DNA of 64,000 nt. Source: Clitoria ternatea. Its lineage: Eukaryota > Streptophyta > Magnoliopsida > Fabales > Fabaceae. The notes under the pieces are model-generated. The model made no database searches. It was not told the origin of the DNA and saw nothing but the letters and a program-made list of their open reading frames with translations. Shown piece by piece: positions 1 through 10,910 of the stretch (positions within the stretch are counted from its first letter, which is position 1; each line of letters begins with the position of its first letter). The position numbers and the translations under genes were made by a program. The stretch is taken from assembly GCA_037962975.1 (NCBI GenBank), contig CM075672.1, positions 129,566,001 to 129,630,000 of the forward strand, in the 5' to 3' direction.

Positions 1-420
1 AATCACCTCCGAGTAGAGGTTAAGATGTTCCCGACTGAGATACAACCGAGAGGACCATTTCCGAGTAAAAGACTTGTTAATTTTCCTTATAGGTCCCGTC
101 GTTCGCTCAGGTTTAAAGTGTAGAATTCGCCCAAGCGAGTCGGAACTCGCCTAAGCAACCTTCACGGGTTTCGTTTAAGCGAATCGGGGTCTCGCTCAGG
201 CGAATGACCCCTGTCTTCTTTTTCTTCTTCTGCTGATTGTAATTAATTTCATTTTTATTAATTGATTTATTCACTATTATCTATTATTTTGACTATGATT
301 AAGAAAAATAAATATTAGTTTAGATTAGGACCTAATTAATTTTCATTAAACGTGAAAAATTTATGGTGAAAAATGATTAAACGGATGTAAATAAATGTGA
401 AATTGACGTAGGACGTCACA
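1..420 (+). repeat. 5' LTR of Tekay copy 1, 3' terminal 420 bp
   Basis: Aligned by eye and without gaps to 7293-7712, the end of the 3' LTR, with eight substitutions. It ends in the canonical CA (GACGTCACA) directly before the primer site. It contains the CGCTCAGGCGAA and CGCCCAAGCGAG motifs typical of this family's LTRs. The rest of the LTR lies outside the window. Confidence 0.93.
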
Positions 421-421
421 G

Positions 422-437
422 GTGGTATCAGAGCGGT
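422..437 (+). other. Primer binding site, initiator-Met tRNA type
   Basis: The sequence TGGTATCAGAGCGG follows the LTR end after one base. TGGTATCAGAGC is the standard complement of the plant tRNA-iMet 3' end used to prime minus-strand DNA synthesis. The stretch 438-675 is untranslated leader with no other recognised feature. Confidence 0.92.
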
Positions 438-675
438 TCTTTTTAGAGCCGGGTACATGGGTGAACCCAATAATTTGTGTGAGTCCTATATTGGACTATT
501 TTTGCATTCTATTGCATTGTGCTTGTGGTTGTTTATGTTATTAATAGAATAGCTTGGCATCATTCCCTTGGCACTCCGGTGGCGTTGTATTATATGTGTA
601 TGAGGTAAATATCCGACTCCCTGGTGGATCATTGGTTATTAATGGTGATGTGTTTGTTTATTGTAGAATTACCTT

Positions 676-2400
676 ATGGCTGAAGAAACTAGTTCTGGTG
701 GAGGAGATGACTTCTTCTCAAAATTTTCCCAATTGATGAGTAGGACTGAATCTGGTCTTACTCTTGACAAATTCCTAAAAAGGAATCCCCCTGCTTATAA
801 AGAAGGGAATGATTACGATGGGGCGCATGTTTGGATAAGGGAAATGGAACAAGCTTTTGAGTATTTCGAGTGCTCGGAGGAGCAAAAGGTGCAGTTTGCA
901 ATTTACCAGTTGAAGGACGAGGCTAGAATATGGTGGTCTAGGACCAAGTTACAAATGAATGCGGCGAGTGAACCACTAGTGTGGCCGAATTTCCATAGGA
1001 GGTTGCTTGTCAAATACTTTCCTGATAATTACAAAATCCGTAAGGAGATGGAGTTTTTGAGATTGGAACAAGGCCGAATGTCAGTGGCCGAGTATACTAC
1101 CAAGTTTGATGAGCTGTGTGACTTCTATCACCCTTTCTCTTTGGAAGGAACCGAGGGTAGTAAATGTGCTAAGTATGAAGCGGGATTGCGAATTGAACTT
1201 CGCAGTGTGATTGTGCTGATGGAGATTCGAGATTATCCGACTTTGGTGAATAAGGCTAGGCTGACTGAGGAAGTGCAATTACAGAGGACATTTCAGCCAA
1301 AAGATAAGAGGCCGTTGAAGGCAAGAGGATTCAGCTTCAAGAAAATGGGTCAGTTCTTTCGTGGCGGTAAGTCTTCCGCTACGTCTTCTTCCTCTTCTGG
1401 TCGGGGTTCTACTGGCCGATCGAGTAGTCAGTCGGGTAGCCGCGCATGCTATAATTGTGGCCAGGAGGGCCACATTGTGAAACACTGTCTGGCTAGTCAA
1501 ATTGTTTGTTTCCAATATGGACAACCGGGATACCTTAGGCCTGATTGCCCACAGAGGCAGCAACCGAGTGGACATGGTTACCGAGCCAATACTTCTGGGA
1601 CTCGTGGTGCTAATTTTCTGAGAGGAGGTAGAAGCGGTGGTGGTCGTGGAGGCCAACACTCGGGGAGGTCTGATGCTCAATCCAGTGGCGCTCAGAATGT
1701 TATGGCCAGGCGAGTATTTGCCTCTGATGCTTCAGAAGTTGCAAGGACCGACAACTTGGTGCAGGGTAAGTGCCTTATTCATGGCCATCTAGTAAATGTA
1801 ATTCATGATTCGGGTGCAACCCATTCTTTTATCTCTAAGAGTTGTGTACGACGGCTTGGTTTGCCGATTGTGTTAATGGAGAATGCTCTTAGTGTCTCCA
1901 CTCCTACTGGCTCCACTTTCCGTGCAACCACTATGTGTGGGGAATTGCCGATGCAAGTTGAAGATCGTACCTTTCTGGTGAATCTGATTTGTATGCCATT
2001 GAAGAACCTAGATGTTATCTTAGGTCTCGATTGGTTAGCTGCTAACCATGTTATGGTGGACTGTTATCGGAAGACCATTATTTTCTCCCAGGAACCTGAC
2101 ATAAAGAACGTGGTGAGTGATATCTCCGCAACTTATGTTATTCTATTTACTTCGGAGGGTCGGTATAATCTTATGCCGAGTGATATTCCGGTAGTGTGTG
2201 ATTTCCCTGATGTATTTCCGGAAGAAATTTCGGAGTTGCCTCCCAGTCGGGAGATTGATTTTTCCATTGATTTGATTCTCGGGGCCGAGCCTGTGTCCCG
2301 TGCGCCTTATAGGATGTCTTATGTAGAATTGACCGAAGTGAAGAAACAAGTGAACGAGATGTTAGAAAAAGGATTTATCCGACCGAGTGCTTCACCGTAG
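676..2400 (+). pseudogene. gag-protease and start of RT, Tekay copy 1
   Basis: A 574-residue open stretch starts at an ATG whose protein start (MAEETSSGGG) matches that of Tekay copy 2. Residues about 60-200 form the retrotransposon gag domain (AEYTTKFDELCDFYHPF). A CCHC zinc knuckle, CYNCGQEGHIVKHC, lies at residues 258-271. A second knuckle 18 residues on has lost its second Cys and its His, both now Tyr, whereas copy 2 keeps both. The aspartic protease motif DSGA starts at residue 378. The frame ends at TAG 2398-2400, where copy 2 has Trp (SASPWGSP), so this is a TGG-to-TAG mutation and not a genuine end. The reading frame continues in phase into RT. Confidence 0.9.
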
Positions 2401-3777
2401 GGCGCTCCTGTACTATTGGTGAAAAAGAAGGATGGTAGTATGCGGATGTGTATCGACTACCGATAGTTGAATAAGTTGACGGTTAAGAATAAATATCTGT
2501 TGCCACGGATCGACGATTTGTTGGATCAGTTGCGAGGCGTTGTAGTATTTTCCAAGATCGACTTGAGGTCGGGATATCACCAAATCCGAGTGAAGTCGGA
2601 AGATATTCCAAAGACGGTGTTCCGGACTCGGTATGGACACTTCAAGTATGTTGTAATGCCTTTTAGAGTGACAAATGCTCCTGCCATCTTTATGGACTAC
2701 ATGAACCGGATCTTTCAACCGTACTTGGATCAATTTGTGGTAGTGTTCATCGATGACATATTGGTGTATTCGAAGTCGGTTGAGGAGCATGCACAACATC
2801 TTCTAGTTGTTCTGCAGATATTACGTGAGAAAAGGTTGTACGCTAAGTTATCTAAATGTGATTTCTGGGAAGGAAGTGTACAATTCTTGGGGCATGTGAT
2901 TTCCCGAGAGGGCGTATCTGTTGATCCATCTAAGATTGAAGTTGTTATGGCTTGGGAAAGGCCTAGGTTGGTGACTGAAATTAAGAGTTTCCTCAGATTG
3001 GCTGGGTATTATCGTCGCTTCATTGAAGGATTTTCGCGTATTGCGCTTCCTTTGACTCGGTTGACGAGAAAGGAGAGTCCATTTGTATGGTCGGACAAGT
3101 GTGAATTGAGTTTCCAAACTCTTAAGCGGTGTTTGACTACTGCACCTGTGCTTACACTACCAGATGTGACGAAGGAATTTATAGTGTATTGTGATGCATC
3201 TAAGTTTGGTTTGGGATGTGTATTGATGCAGGATGACCGGGTGATTGCCTATGGTTCAAGGCAATTGAGGCCACATGAACAGAATTATCCGACTCATGAC
3301 CTTGAGCTTACGGCAGTGGTGTTTGCGTTAAAGATCTGGTGCCATTATTTGTATGGGTCTCGTTTTGTGGTATTTAGTGACCACAAGAGCTTGAAGTACT
3401 TATTTGATCAGAAGGAACTAAACATGAGACAAAGGAGATGGGTGGAGTACCTAAAGGATTATGATTTTGATTTGAGGTACCATCCTGGTAAAGCAAATGT
3501 TCTTGCCAATGCTTTAAGTAGAAAAGTATTACATGCAGCTTTCTTGATGGGCAAGGAGCAAGAATTGTTGGAAAGCTTTCGTGATATGAACATTGGGGTT
3601 GTTATGAACACTCCGAATCAAATGATAGTTGGGATGCTGAAGATCTCCAATGAATTTTTGGAATCTTTAGCTGTGGCCCAAAAGGACGATGAAGAGTTGC
3701 TGGAACTGCTTGACACTCAAGCAAGAGGTAAAGATATGGAATTAACCAAAGGTAACGATGGAATTTGGAGATTCTGA
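2401..3777 (+). pseudogene. Reverse transcriptase and RNase H, Tekay copy 1
   Basis: Same frame as gag. A TAG at 2464-2466 follows CIDYR, where Ty3/gypsy RTs usually have Gln or another residue before LN. Tekay copy 2 carries TAG at the same codon. The open stretch 2467-3777 holds the RT fingers and palm (KIDLRSGYHQIRV) and the catalytic FIDDILVYS with Asp codons at 2752 and 2755. RNase H follows, with first Asp in YCDASKFGLG, Glu in HDLELTAVV and Asp in FSDHKSL. The stretch ends at TGA 3775-3777, where copy 2 has CGA-type Arg (WRFRDRVVV). A second TGA (3781) hits the next Arg. These enzymes would copy the element's RNA and remove the template strand. Confidence 0.9.
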
Positions 3778-4611
3778 GACTGAGTGGTGGTGCCTGCAAA
3801 AGGTGATTTCAGGCAAGCCGTGTTAGCTGAAGCACATAGGAGTTCTTTAAGCATTCATCCCGGTGTTACAAAAATATACCACGATTTGAAGAAAGAATTC
3901 TGGTAGTTGGGAATAAAGAAAGCAATAATTGAATATGTGAAGTCTTGTGTGATATGTCAGAAATGTAAGGTTGAACACCAGAGACCCCCTAGATTACTCC
4001 AACCACCGGAGATTCCGATTTAGAAGTGGGAGAGTATTACTATGGATTTCGTATCCGGGTTACCTCGTGCCCAATCCGGGTGTAATGCAATCTGGGTGAT
4101 TGTAGACCGATTGACCAAGAGTGCTCACTTCTTGGCTATGAACATGAAATGGTCATTGGACCGACTGGCTAGGTTGTACATTACTGAAATTGTACGGTTG
4201 CATGGTGTGCCTTCGAGTATTATTTCCGATTGGGATCCTCGATTTACTTCCAGATTTTGGGGAAGCCTACAACAGGAATTGGGTACTGAACTAAGACTGA
4301 GTTCAGCTTATCATCCGCAGACTGATGGTCAGTCGGAATGGACTATACAGACCTTAGAGGATATGCTTAGAGCCTGTGTATTGGAGCAAGGTGGCTCATG
4401 GGAAAGATACTTGCCATTGGTGGAGTTTGCGTATAACAACAGCTATCATAGTAGCATCGGTATGGCTCCATATGAATCTCTATATGGTCGGAGGTGTCGT
4501 ACACCTTTGTGTTGGAATGAAAATGATGATGCAATTCATTTGGGACCCGAGTTAATCCAGGAAATGAATGAACAGGTTGTCTTGATCCAAGAGAAAATGA
4601 AGATTGCCTAA
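3778..4611 (+). pseudogene. Integrase, Tekay copy 1, with several stops
   Basis: Integrase inserts the cDNA. The HHCC zinc-binding region (HRSSLSIHPG to CVICQKC) spans about 3835-3970 and is broken by TAG 3904, where copy 2 reads FWWPG. TAG 4021 replaces the first Trp of copy 2 IPIWKWES. The clean stretch 4042-4611 holds the DDE core: Asp in MDFVSGLP, Asp in SDWDPRF (the usual Arg has become Trp, a C-to-T change), and Glu in TDGQSEWT. It ends at TAA 4609-4611, where copy 2 has CAA (TAQDRQ). All these stops fit C-to-T or G-to-A transitions, and no frameshift is seen. Confidence 0.88.
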
Positions 4612-5082
4612 GACCGACAGAAAAGTTACTATGACAATCGACATAGACCACTTGAGTTTCTGGCGGGAGATTAGGTATTTCTGAAGGTTTCACCGACCAA
4701 AGGTGTAGGTCGGATATTGAAGGGTCATAAGCTTAACCCGAGATACATCGGGCCATATCAGATTTTGGAGAGGATCAGTGATGTAGCTTACCGACTGGGT
4801 CTTCCCCAGTTGTTGACTAATATCCACAATGTATTTCATGTGTCACAACTCCGAGCGTACATTCCTTGTGATTCCATGATTGTGCCGAGTGATTCTATTG
4901 AATTAAAAGAGGACCTGACGGTGGAAGTTACACCGATCGGTATTGAAGAATACCAGACTAAACGGTTAAGAAACAAAGAGGTACCATTGGTAAAGGTGAA
5001 GTGGCAAAATTTAAATGGGATAACCTACACGTGGGAGTTGGAGTCGGACATAAGACGGGTGTACCCTGATCTTTTTCAGTAA
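4612..5082 (+). pseudogene. Integrase C-terminus with chromodomain-like tail, Tekay copy 1
   Basis: This stretch stays in the gag-pol frame. TAG 4672-4674 replaces Trp of GDWVFLK. After it come the GPY/F-type module (NPRYIGPYQILERI, FHVSQLRAYIP) and a tail with RLRNKEVPLVKVKWQN and TWELESDIRRVYPDLF. That tail pattern is the chromodomain-like module of plant chromoviruses, thought to steer integration towards heterochromatin. The natural stop is TAA 5080-5082, followed by about 30 bp to the polypurine tract. Confidence 0.85.
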
Positions 5083-5110
5083 GGTGCGTTGATTTCGAGG
5101 ACGAAATCCC

Positions 5111-5126
5111 TTTTTAGGGGGGTGGA
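5111..5126 (+). other. Polypurine tract, Tekay copy 1
   Basis: TTTTTAGGGGGGTGGA plus flanking base lies immediately before the 3' LTR start TGTAACATCC. Copy 2 has the same arrangement in reverse complement next to its 3' LTR. It would prime plus-strand DNA synthesis. Confidence 0.85.
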
Positions 5127-5381
5127 TGTAACATCCCGGATATTTTAGTAAAATTATGATTGGCGGAAAACATTCATAAATGTTTTAGAGATTTATTTGA
5201 TATTTTTATGAATTATTAGGCAATTATGAATCATTAACTATTGTGGAAATAAATAAATTTATTTGGTTGATTAATTACAAAAAGGTTAAATGAGGTGAAA
5301 TTAGAAGGAGGTAAAAGTTTAATTAAAACTTTCAAAGAAAATATAAAAGAAATGGGGAATGGACCATTTTGCCCCTGAGCC

Positions 5382-5394
5382 TTAAATAATAAAG
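5382..5394 (+). promoter_or_regulatory. Probable LTR TATA element
   Basis: CCTTAAATAATAA lies about 255 bp into the LTR. Copy 2 has CCTTAAATAAAA at the equivalent place (reverse complement of 24841-24853 and about 32955-32966). Conservation between copies and the position inside an LTR suggest the U3 promoter. The transcription start is not visible. Confidence 0.45.
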
Positions 5395-6430
5395 GTTTCC
5401 TTTCTCCTTCCTCATTATTCACGCGAGCCTACTTCTTCTTCCTCTTCTGTTTCTTCTTCTTCTCCTTCTCCTTCGCTGCCGAGCTGCATGCTCCAAGGGA
5501 AGGCTTCTTCCGTGTCAAAACTTCAAACGAACCCCATTTCCGTGACCGTGGTTTCGAGGTGAGTCCAATGAACCGTTTAAATTGGGTTATCTCATCTCTT
5601 TCATTTTCTCCTTTGGACCGAATGGTCATGCATGGCGGGGTAAGGTTCTGTTTTCCACTCCTCTAGTGTGTGTGAGCTCGAAAATGGTCTTTAGAGCAGA
5701 GGGTGGTATGACGTTAATGAGTTTTGCATTTCGACCCCCGTAGGTAGCAAAACGAACATCGGAGGACTGAGTGACGAAGCTGGTGTTGGATTCGGAGGTG
5801 AAACCGTGAACCCAGCGCTTAGAGGACGTAATCGGCATCAAAAGCAGATCGTTGAAGCTTGGAATCGAGGTAAGGGGGGTGTTCGGGTTGTACTTAATTA
5901 GAATAGGAGTGTATTTTGGGTTCGGGTCGCCGAACTAAGTATTAAAACGGTAAGAAAGATTGTGGATAATAATTGCATGTGAATTGTGTATGGTTTATGA
6001 TGAGTGTGAGATTAAAGTGTTTTGCATGGTGATGATTCGATGTGTATAGTGGCGTTGTGATGACGGGCTTGACAAGTAGGTCGCCCAGTGGCAATGTGAT
6101 GGCGGGCTTGACAAGTAGGTTGCCCATTTGATGAGTATGTGCTGTTGTTGATGGCCACTTGTTATATAATATGATGAATGTGAATGATATATGTATGATT
6201 ATGTGGTGTGGGACGGCCGACAGTATGTATAGCCCCTCGTTTCTAGCTCCCGTGGTTTTTATGCCCAGTTGAGCTACCCAGTGGTCAAGTAGGACCCAGT
6301 GGTTGAGGTAGAGAGTCAAGCAGGACTCGGTGAACCAAGCAGGGTTCACAGGGTGTCAAGTAGGACCCCCAACTGATAATTGATGAATTATTAGTATTGT
6401 GTGATGATGTGTATGTACTTAATTATATTT

Positions 6431-6655
6431 TCCAAGTGTGATTTGCTCTATTTGCCGAGTTTGATTTGCTATGTTTGTCGAGTGTGATTGACTATAATTG
6501 CCGAGTGTGATTGGCTATGTTTGCCGAGTGTGATTGACTATAATTGCCGAGTGTGATTGGCTATATTTGCCGAGTGTGATTGACTATAATTGCCGAGTGT
6601 GATTGGCTATATTTGTCGAGTGTGATTGACTATATTTGCCGAGTGTGATTTGTAA
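6431..6655 (+). repeat. 23-bp tandem array in Tekay copy 1 LTR
   Basis: About ten imperfect units with consensus near GCCGAGTGTGATTGACTAT plus a short AATT/ATTT linker. Even and odd units alternate between TGACTATAATT and TGGCTATATTT, suggesting a higher-order dimer. Copy 2 has an array at the same LTR position with a different consensus. Confidence 0.85.
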
Positions 6656-7712
6656 ATTGAGGAATAAGCAATCAGACGGAGTTTATATAGATGTAATTTG
6701 TTAATTTCCGTTCTAGATTAATTATGATGCCCAACACTCACCCTTGCTGTGGTTTTCAATTTAGTAACCAGTGACAGGGAAGAGGTCGGAGCCCTGGAGG
6801 TGCGCCAAGCGGAGGATTGATGCCAAGGAACCGAGTGATTATGAAATGAATGATGTGTGTAATATATAATGAGTTTTCCGTATATGTGATGCTATAGCAT
6901 GTTGTGTGTTGAACTAAATTCGAATCGGTATGTTGATTAATGTGGATATAAATTTATGATGCTAATGTGATCAGTGTTGAATTTTTATGAGTATGATATG
7001 TATATATATTGGCACGGAGCCAATAATAGATGTATGTGATAAATTGCTATGGGCAGGTTAGTAAATAACTGTTTGCTATAGCATAGTTGATTACCGGGCG
7101 AATCTCTCTAGAGCGGATCCAATCTTGTCCGAGCGAGGGCCGGGGAAATTTGATCCTGTGCCTATTTCGCTCAGGCGAGTATCCCTCGCCCCTTCCGAGT
7201 GGTTAGAATGTTTTCCGAGTAAGGAATGCCCGAGAGATCCACTTCCGAGTGTAGACAGATTAGAATGTTTCCGAGTGAGGCATGACTGAGAGAATCACCT
7301 CCGAGTAGAGGTTAAGATGTTCCCGAGTGAGATACAACCGAGAGGACCATTTCCGAGTAAAAGACTTGTTAATTTTCCTTGTAGGTCCCGTCGTTCGCTC
7401 AGGTTTAAAGTGTAGAATTCGCCCAAGCGAGTCGGAACTCGCCTAAGCGACCTTCACGGGTTTCGTTTAAGCGAATCGGGGTCTCGCTCAGGCGAATGAC
7501 CCCTGTCTTCTTTTTCTTCTTCTGCTGATTGTAATTAATTTCATTTTTATTAATTGATTTATTCACTATTATCTATTAGTTTGAGTATGCTTAAGAAAAA
7601 TAAATATTATTTTAGATTAGGACCTAATTAATTTTCATTAAACGCGAAAAATTTATGGTGAAAAATGATTAAACGGATGTAAATAAATGTGAAATTGACG
7701 TAGGACGTCACA

Positions 7713-8011
7713 GAAATAAACATGCAGTGGAAGAGTCGTTTCGAATAGGTGAGCTTACTGTATGAAATCTCAGCTTAATTCTAATCATTGTAGAAAGGCT
7801 AACACTTAACAGAAATGCTACCTAACAACTATACCTTCCCATCAGTCACTTTACAGGTTGCTTTCTTAACACGCGATTGCATAAGTACACTTTGACCTTT
7901 CAGTATTAAGAGAATGACTAATACGGGTATTGGGTCATGAGTCCCAAGTGCAGTGTTAGAAACCGATATTAGATTTCAATGTTACATGCGATGCTAGTCT
8001 TGCATGATGAC
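7713..8011 (-). repeat. Tat 3' LTR, left fragment
   Basis: Resembles 41091-41370 of the Tat 5' LTR. Shared stretches include GAATGACT with CGGTATTGGGTCATGAGT, and CCGATAT with AGATTTCAATGTTA. The fragment lies between Tekay copy 1 (ends 7712) and the Athila element (starts 8012), so two insertions hit the same LTR. Confidence 0.82.
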
Positions 8012-9630
8012 TGGCGTGAGTTTACAGTCATGGTTTCGTCAAATTAGTATATTAAAATTAATTAATGTAGTACTAGGGTGTCAACCTAGATTGTTCTCTC
8101 AAGGATCAACACAAAAATTTAGGAAAATCAAGTTTAAAATTAATTTTTACAAATAGAAATTCAACAAACATACAAATACAATTGGGGGGGGTTTGATTAA
8201 TTGGTTATCACAATTAAAATCAAAACAAAGTAAATATAAGATTTGGAATAATAAATAACAAGCGATTGATTTTCTTGGAGTATTGTAACTAAATTTATCC
8301 TTGGTTCACTAAAGATAATTTGTACACTTTCATTAATGTTGATTTCTTAGCTCAATTTGAATTAATCAACTAAGCGTCGTTTTCAATTCATAACTCCTTT
8401 ACTTTCATTTAAAAATGAATATTTTAATCAAGCATCCTAATTAAGCAAAAGGAGTCAAGATCGTAAAATCTAGGAATTGTTGAGCATATGTAAGAACATC
8501 GCCTACATACATAATCTATTCTCGAATTATGGAATTAAGCAAACAATAATTATTAAAAGTGATTATGAAAATATTCATTAAGCATGTATATTTCCTTAAT
8601 CCAATTTAATTTAAAATCTTATTTTATTCCATTTGTATAATTAAACCGATTAAGCATATAAATTTAATTAAACAGAATGGAATTAAATAAGCAGAGTAAG
8701 ATTATGAAGAAATAAACAATAATAAAAGCATACTATATTAAAAACAAGAACCTCAAAATTATATTACAATATTCTCCAAGAAAATCAATCTAAGGGTTTT
8801 AGCCCTCCATAATTAAAACAAACTAAAAATAAAAGAACCTAACTCGGAATAGAGCACGGAGGGGGAGAAGAAGAAGAAGCAGAGAAGAAAAACGAAAGAA
8901 GAATGAAGTTATGATGTGAAGGAAATGGTCGATTTTGGCTTCTATTTATAGGGGAAGGAATGGTGCCGGAAACAATAAAAAATGGACGAGTAGAATGCTA
9001 GTGCGTATTTAATAAATCTTTAGTGCTGATTCCACTTGATGAATGCGTTTCCTGCTGTTTTCCACTTGATGAATCGATTCTTCAAAGTGCATGAATCAAT
9101 TCATCTAGGCAAATACTGGGCAATTTCCTCACATGAATCGATTCCTCGGGGGTGGGAATCGATTCCCAAGGCACATGAATCGATTCCTGGTGAGATGAAT
9201 CGATTCCCAAGGCTTTGAAACACTCATGAATGATTCCTAGGGGCAGGGAATCGATTCCCAGCTATATGAATCGATTTCCAGGAGGCATGAATCGATTTCT
9301 GGCTGTGATTTTACATGGGAATCGACTAATCGATTCTCAGACCCATTCTGGTGCTTTTCTTGCATTTTTGACCATTTCTTGAGGTGTGGTTTCTTCCGTT
9401 TGACCTGTGGTAATTATTTTTCAATTGCAGACTCAATCATACACTAAAAAACAAGAGAAACCAAGATTTCATTATTTTCATTAAAAATTAATCCTTAATT
9501 CATTTTCAAATTAAATATTAAATAAAGCTCAAATGATGAAAATGTGTTAAAATGCAATATATTACACAATAAGTGATAGCAAATTATACACATTTAAAGT
9601 AAGGAATTAAGGATAAATCATGCATCATTA
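8012..9630 (-). repeat. Athila 3' LTR (1619 bp)
   Basis: About 95% similar by eye to 16569-18197. In + orientation it starts TGGCGTGAG (second copy TGACGTGAG) and ends ATGCATCATTA (second copy ATGCATCATCA). A purine-rich stretch (8860-8900) and TATTTATAGG (8943) lie before an array of GAATCGATTC palindromes (9040-9330). Confidence 0.92.
9040..9335. repeat. Array of GAATCGATTC palindromes in the Athila 3' LTR
   Basis: Roughly eleven copies of ATGAATCGATTC or GGGAATCGATTCCC and one-base variants, spaced about 15-35 bp apart. The same array is at 17590-17910 in the partner LTR, and a related one at 61290-61580 in the solo LTR. An apparent 60-residue ORF here is a by-product of the repeat. Confidence 0.85.
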
Positions 9631-9645
9631 AATACTCCCACACTT
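9631..9645 (-). other. Athila polypurine tract (reverse complement)
   Basis: On the minus strand AAGTGTGGGAGTATT directly precedes the LTR start. This is the expected place for plus-strand priming. Confidence 0.7.
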
Positions 9646-10910
9646 ATTCTTTTGCACTCCCGGGCAAAATCAGAATAAAAACAAGTATCACAATTTATTG
9701 AAAACATTAAGTTGAAAACAATAACACACAGAATTGGCATGCTTGTCATGAAATCTTAGGAATATACAGAGAAACAAAAGTTATTCAACATGCAAGATAC
9801 AGAGCATCAAGATATATATGAAAATCATCCAAACACTTAGGCATGTGAGAATTAAATTAAACTGAAAAGAAGATCATAAGTGACAGAACCTCAAAAGACA
9901 TACTCTCAACTCTCAAGTGTTTTGGGTTTGTGTATACACTTAAAATATTTCCTAAAAATAGACAGTCCCATAAATTTGGCAAATTTCTCAATTCCATAAT
10001 CAACACAAATGCATGTATAGATCGACAGGGCTTATCGGGGTTGTAATGTGGCCAAGGTAAAGATTTGGAAATTAGTTTCATATGCCATAAAGAATGATGG
10101 AGTAATTAATTTATTAGGCAAATAGTGAGGTAAAACATTTGTTTAATCACATTTGGTCGCAAACATCAATATCATCATTTTTTAAATTGTATAATACTTA
10201 AATTAAGAGTTGCGACTCCTTTTAGCACACTCCCATAGTTATTTAAATGCCTATTTTTGACTTGATTCCAAAGCTCCAACATCTTCTTTAAGTAGGTATA
10301 TAGCTTATTTGAGCTGTAACAAAGAAATGGTTAACAAAAGATGATTTATTTATGGTAAGCTTATATGGCTAGTGGCTCAATTGAACAAAATGCCTGTGTC
10401 CTTTCAAATACATGTATATGAGTTTCAAGTATCATCAAGAAATAAGACAAAGATTGAGATGTAAGTATTCAGGAATAAATCACACATGAAAGAATTCAGA
10501 TGGTGTAAAGTGATCCATCAAATTTTAAGGCTCAAAAATCTCACAAGGTATAATTCTATCATATATGATTATCTCTCAATTATCATGTCATTCTCAACAT
10601 ACCAAAAATGCTTGAGTTCAAATCATAACATATCATTAAGCTCATATCAATCATGACAAGAAATTACCTGTTACTCATGCATATCCTTAAAATTCCAATA
10701 AAACATGCCATTTTAAACAAAAACACACACAAAAACTTTTTTTTTTACAAAAAAAATAATTCACACAAAAACAATCATATAATAATACTCAAAACAAAAT
10801 AAAGAGGAGTTCCACCCCTACACTTGAATCATACATTGTCCTCAATGTAAAACAGAGCATACAGAAAAGACAATAAAATGAAAAAGTAAAGAGATGGTTA
10901 AGAAAAACTC
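9646..10910 (-). other. Non-coding stretch between Athila pol and 3' LTR
   Basis: AT-rich sequence with no ORF above about 75 codons. Some Athila elements carry an env-like ORF here, but I see no supported coding region or membrane segments. The segment 10800-10870 (in + sense, CCACCCCTACACTTGAATC) is a conserved-looking Athila post-pol stretch. Confidence 0.6.

Larger units (their letters stand above)
1..7712 (+). mobile_element. Tekay-type Ty3/gypsy chromovirus, copy 1 (5' end cut by window)
   Basis: This LTR retrotransposon reads 5' LTR tail (1-420), iMet-type primer site, gag-pol in one frame (676-5082), polypurine tract, and complete 3' LTR (5127-7712). Domain order is gag, protease, RT, RNase H, integrase, then a C-terminal chromodomain-like segment, which with the long LTR fits the Tekay/Del chromovirus lineage. 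Base 1 aligns to base 7293 without gaps, and by eye 8 of 420 bases differ between the LTRs (about 2%), so the insertion is fairly young. It sits in the 3' LTR of an older Tat element. The five bases after it (gaaat, 7713-7717) match the equivalent target site at 41091 in the other Tat LTR. Eight in-frame stops make this copy non-autonomous. Confidence 0.9.
5127..7712 (+). repeat. 3' LTR of Tekay copy 1 (2586 bp)
   Basis: Begins TGTAACATCC right after the polypurine tract and ends GACGTCACA, matching the end of the 5' LTR at base 420. It contains a TATA-like stretch near 5382, a pyrimidine-rich tract (5400-5470), a 23-bp tandem array (6431-6655), and many CCGAGT and GCTCAGGCGA motifs near its end. 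Short ORFs inside it are incidental. Confidence 0.92.

Noticed and set aside
422..437. tRNA-iMet-like string as a tRNA gene
   Set aside because: Only the 12-17 bases complementary to the tRNA 3' end are present, directly after an LTR: a primer binding site.
1279..1680. 133-residue minus-strand ORF over gag
   Set aside because: Shadow of the gag coding frame, with no independent similarity.
9857..10081. Athila env-like gene in the post-pol region
   Set aside because: The longest frame is 74 codons with no signal peptide or membrane segment that I can support.
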